15,891 nucleotides of DNA from an uncultured Flavobacterium sp. (GTDB lineage: Bacteria; Bacteroidota; Bacteroidia; Flavobacteriales; Flavobacteriaceae), in NCBI GenBank assembly GCA_946479395.1, contig CAMLFV010000043.1, positions 1 to 15,891 on the forward strand. The letters run 5' to 3'. A program made the translations under genes and the position numbers. Below are positions 13,664 to 15,891 of this stretch, in pieces (within the stretch, counting starts at the first letter, position 1; every line of letters begins with the position of its first letter). A model generated the notes under the pieces. The model was not told the DNA's origin and did not search any database. It saw only the letters and a program-made list of their open reading frames with translations.

Positions 13664-14914
13664 TTAAAAATTGTACGATAAACCTAAACCTAAAGAATAT
13701 GCCGATGAACGATAATCGCCACCAAAAGAAACATGCGTACCATCTTCTATATAATGATCGTACGAGTTTTTAGTTTCTTTAAAGTGTAAGGCACTTGCAG
13801 CAAAATCGATTCCGAATTTAGGCGTAACCTGATAAGTGAAACCTACTGTTCCTGCCAAAGCATCGTTACGAGGTGTTTCTGGTGCGAAATAGCCATCTTG
13901 AACCGGCGAAATATCATAATAACCACCTACACGGGCAGAGAATTTTTCAGAAGGAGCAAACTGCAAACCTCCACGCATTGTTCCACTGCTTTTATAGTTA
14001 CGAGGATTTACCGATGTTGCAATTGCAGGGTTATCAAAATCTATAACCAAATTATCATACGCTTTCCAGAAAGTGTGGTTGTAATCTACAGCCGCCAACC
14101 ATTTATCGTTAATTTGATAAGAGAAACCAATAGTCAATTCGGCAGGTAACGGCATGCTAGCATCAAACTTTCCATTCGTGTATGTTCCACCCAAAAAGCT
14201 TGGCATGTCATGGAATTTGGCATCGCCCCCTTCTACCTTCATATCGATTTGCGAACGATAGTTCACACCAAAAGTAACATAATCGTCTAAACGAGCTGTT
14301 ACCCCAAGGTTGTATCCCCAAGCACTTACACCCGCAGCATCAATGGTAACATCTGAACGATTTCCGTTTTCATCTACCATACTTCTTGAAAGATTTCTGT
14401 TGAAGGTTACTCCTCCGTTAACATAAATCAACCCGGCACCAACACTAATATTATCGGTAATTTTGTACGATACCGTAGGCTGTACAAAAATTGCCTGTAA
14501 ATCGATATTGTTTACCAAATGCGATCCCGGCCAGTCTTGATCCCATTCTACCGAACTTCCGTACGGTGTATAAACAGCCAAACCGACAGAAAAACGATCG
14601 GAAGCCTGATAATTTCCGTAGAAATAAAATGGTGTTCCCGTGTTTGTTGTGGAATTAGACCAATTGTATAAAGAATTTTGAAACTTTACGTTAGACACCA
14701 ACGCGGTGGCACCTGCAGAAAAACTCCATTTGTTTTTTAAAAAAGTACCACTCGCTGGGTTAAAGAACAAACTTTCGGCATTTTGACCTATAACGGCAAC
14801 ACCTGTATGCCCCATTGCCAACTGGCGCTGACCCTGCATACTAATGCGGTAACCGCCGGCAAATGTATTTGTAGCCAAGAGCGATAATAAAGAAATAGAT
14901 AAAATTTTCTTCAT
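13664..14914 (-). CDS. OmpP1/FadL-family outer membrane transport protein
   Basis: 416 residues. The signal peptide is MKKILSISLLSLLATNTFA, cleaved before GGYR. The mature start YRISMQGQRQLAMGHTGVAV and the AESLFFNPAS motif are the FadL/TodX/OmpP1 hatch region. The rest alternates amphipathic strands and ends in aromatic Phe (LGLSYNF), as needed for insertion of a 14-stranded outer membrane barrel. FadL proteins admit long-chain fatty acids and other hydrophobic compounds; the exact substrate here cannot be told. It is the first gene of a three-gene operon with the SGNH lipoprotein and the small membrane protein. A -7-like TATATTTG lies about 29 bp upstream. Confidence 0.93.
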   Translation of the reverse strand: MKKILSISLLSLLATNTFAGGYRISMQGQRQLAMGHTGVAVIGQNAESLFFNPASGTFLKNKWSFSAGATALVSNVKFQNSLYNWSNSTTNTGTPFYFYGNYQASDRFSVGLAVYTPYGSSVEWDQDWPGSHLVNNIDLQAIFVQPTVSYKITDNISVGAGLIYVNGGVTFNRNLSRSMVDENGNRSDVTIDAAGVSAWGYNLGVTARLDDYVTFGVNYRSQIDMKVEGGDAKFHDMPSFLGGTYTNGKFDASMPLPAELTIGFSYQINDKWLAAVDYNHTFWKAYDNLVIDFDNPAIATSVNPRNYKSSGTMRGGLQFAPSEKFSARVGGYYDISPVQDGYFAPETPRNDALAGTVGFTYQVTPKFGIDFAASALHFKETKNSYDHYIEDGTHVSFGGDYRSSAYSLGLGLSYNF

Positions 14915-14942
14915 AACTAAACTTTTATTTATGTTAGTATTT

Positions 14943-14950
14943 CAAATATA
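14943..14950 (-). promoter_or_regulatory. Predicted -7 element of the FadL operon
   Basis: TATATTTG on the minus strand. The 19-base position upstream is TTT instead of TTG. Predicted leader about 22 bases. Confidence 0.45.
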
Positions 14951-15045
14951 CCACATTTTACAAAAGTTTAAAAACTCTTAAAGAAAATTACAGAATTATT
15001 AATTATTTGTTAAATACAAAAAGAATTAATTATTATGCGTGCATA

Positions 15046-15816
15046 TTATTTTAAAAAATCAATTGATTTATCAAAGAATTCCGCAGGATTGTCGGCATGA
15101 AGCCAATGTCCCGCATTTGAAACCGTTTGAATTACTGCATTAGGGAAATGCTTTTTTATTAAATCAGCATCAGCTTCTGTGATGTAGTTAGAATTACTGC
15201 CGCGTAAAAACAAAACCGATCCGTTAAAAACATCAGAATCTTTCAACGCTTCGCCAATTGCTTCTTCATGGTTATTAAAAGCATCCAGATTAAAACGGAA
15301 ACCTAATTGTTGAGAAGTAACACGATGCACATTTTTCATTAAAAACTGTACCACTCCAGCTTCGGATACATGTTGTTCAATAGTCTCTTGAACTTCGTTA
15401 CGAGAAGGATTGGTTGAAAAATCAACAGCATTTAAAGCAGCCATGACATCTTGATGGTGCGGCGGATAATATTTTGGAGAAATATCGGCAACAATTAATT
15501 TATCGATCAATTCAGGGTACTTTACCGCTAAATTCATAGCAACTTTTCCGCCCATTGAATGTCCGATTACATCAACCTTATCCAAATTATTTGCTTTGCA
15601 ATATGCCAATATATCTTCAGCCATTGCCTGATAGTTGAATGTATCGGAATGAAAACTGCGTCCGTGGTTACGTAAATCCAACAAATGCGCAGCAAAACCA
15701 CTTTCGGCATATTTTGTTCCCAAGGTTTTCCAGTTATCGCTCATTCCTAAAAAACCGTGCAATACAAGTAATGGTTTTCCCGAGCCTTCTATTTTGGCGT
15801 ATAATAAATTGTTCAT
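15046..15816 (-). CDS. Alpha/beta hydrolase, YbfF-type esterase
   Basis: 256 residues. The oxyanion motif HGFLG is at 20-24. The nucleophile elbow GHSMGG is at 85-90, with Ser87. The catalytic His is His237 in NAGHWLHAD. LLDLRNHGRS (45-54) is typical of the YbfF group of short-chain acyl esterases. The acid is probably Asp111 in VADISP, as I recall for E. coli YbfF; the usual position after strand 7 (RGSNSNYI) has Asn. There is no signal peptide, so it is cytoplasmic. The start ATG overlaps the stop of the preceding gene (TAATG), so translation is probably coupled to pdxJ. The natural substrate is unknown. Confidence 0.9.
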   Translation of the reverse strand: MNNLLYAKIEGSGKPLLVLHGFLGMSDNWKTLGTKYAESGFAAHLLDLRNHGRSFHSDTFNYQAMAEDILAYCKANNLDKVDVIGHSMGGKVAMNLAVKYPELIDKLIVADISPKYYPPHHQDVMAALNAVDFSTNPSRNEVQETIEQHVSEAGVVQFLMKNVHRVTSQQLGFRFNLDAFNNHEEAIGEALKDSDVFNGSVLFLRGSNSNYITEADADLIKKHFPNAVIQTVSNAGHWLHADNPAEFFDKSIDFLK

Positions 15817-15891
15817 TATCGTAATTTTTGATTATATAAACACACCACATTTTCCAAACCTAAATAAATAGCTTCGGAAATTAATGCGTGC
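15816..15891 (-). CDS. pdxJ: Pyridoxine 5'-phosphate synthase PdxJ, C-terminal end (partial)
   Basis: Only the last 24 codons are in the window. The peptide HALISEAIYLGLENVVCLYN (then QKLR and stop) fits the C-terminal helix of PdxJ, where 'GHALIS-A-GLE' is conserved. PdxJ makes pyridoxine 5'-phosphate from 1-deoxyxylulose 5-phosphate and 3-amino-2-oxopropyl phosphate in vitamin B6 synthesis. The gene runs off the right edge on the minus strand. The stop codon shares one base with the ATG of the hydrolase gene. This identification rests on a short peptide and on the known neighbourhood of pdxJ with an alpha/beta hydrolase in flavobacteria. Confidence 0.75.
   Translation of the reverse strand, partial: HALISEAIYLGLENVVCLYNQKLR

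Noticed and set aside
15021..15050. Possible terminator after the YbfF-type hydrolase
   Set aside because: The hairpin around ATGC-AC-GCAT has only about five good pairs, then mismatches, and overlaps the stop codon.

Overview
The window looks like the chromosome of a member of the Flavobacteriaceae (Bacteroidota). The DNA is AT-rich. Several promoters fit the Bacteroidota pattern TTG-N19-TAnnTTTG instead of -35/-10 boxes. The gene families (head-GIN DUF2807 proteins, DUF6438 lipoprotein, FadL next to an SGNH lipoprotein, tig-clpP-clpX, pdxJ next to an alpha/beta hydrolase) are typical of flavobacteria. The genus cannot be fixed from the sequence.

Left part, about 1-5906: a loose accessory region with plus-strand genes and long gene-free stretches. 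It starts with a 46-codon remnant of a HAD-type nucleotidase gene on the minus strand. Then come two small exported proteins (1108-1506 and a PsbP-like protein at 1559-2158), a DUF6438 lipoprotein (2893-4020), and a Fic AMP-transferase with its own N-terminal DNA-binding domain (4193-5086). The Fic promoter carries two near-identical 14-bp palindromes with centres 52 bp apart, one of them over the predicted start site. The gaps hold diverged repeats: a two-box module present at 437-810 and again at 2179-2647, three copies of a REP-like palindrome, three copies of an ACTGACGT-containing element, and a composite tandem repeat with an embedded 21-bp minisatellite (5151-5600).

Right part, about 5907-15891: dense, and entirely on the minus strand. 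In transcription order from the right edge it holds: the 3' end of pdxJ overlapping a YbfF-type hydrolase; a three-gene operon of FadL-like porin, SGNH lipoprotein and a small membrane protein; tig, clpP and clpX, with intrinsic terminators after tig and after clpX; two head-GIN proteins with a YegP-like (DUF1508) gene between them; and a tRNA with anticodon CAU, with a clean promoter and terminator.

How they work together: trigger factor folds nascent chains, and ClpX with ClpP degrades tagged or damaged proteins, so that block is protein quality control. FadL, the SGNH enzyme and the membrane protein probably serve uptake and hydrolysis of hydrophobic substrates at the envelope. The left island codes mainly for exported proteins of unknown role. 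Most of the window is ordinary chromosome. The best lead for something less described is the Fic gene and its paired operator-like sites.
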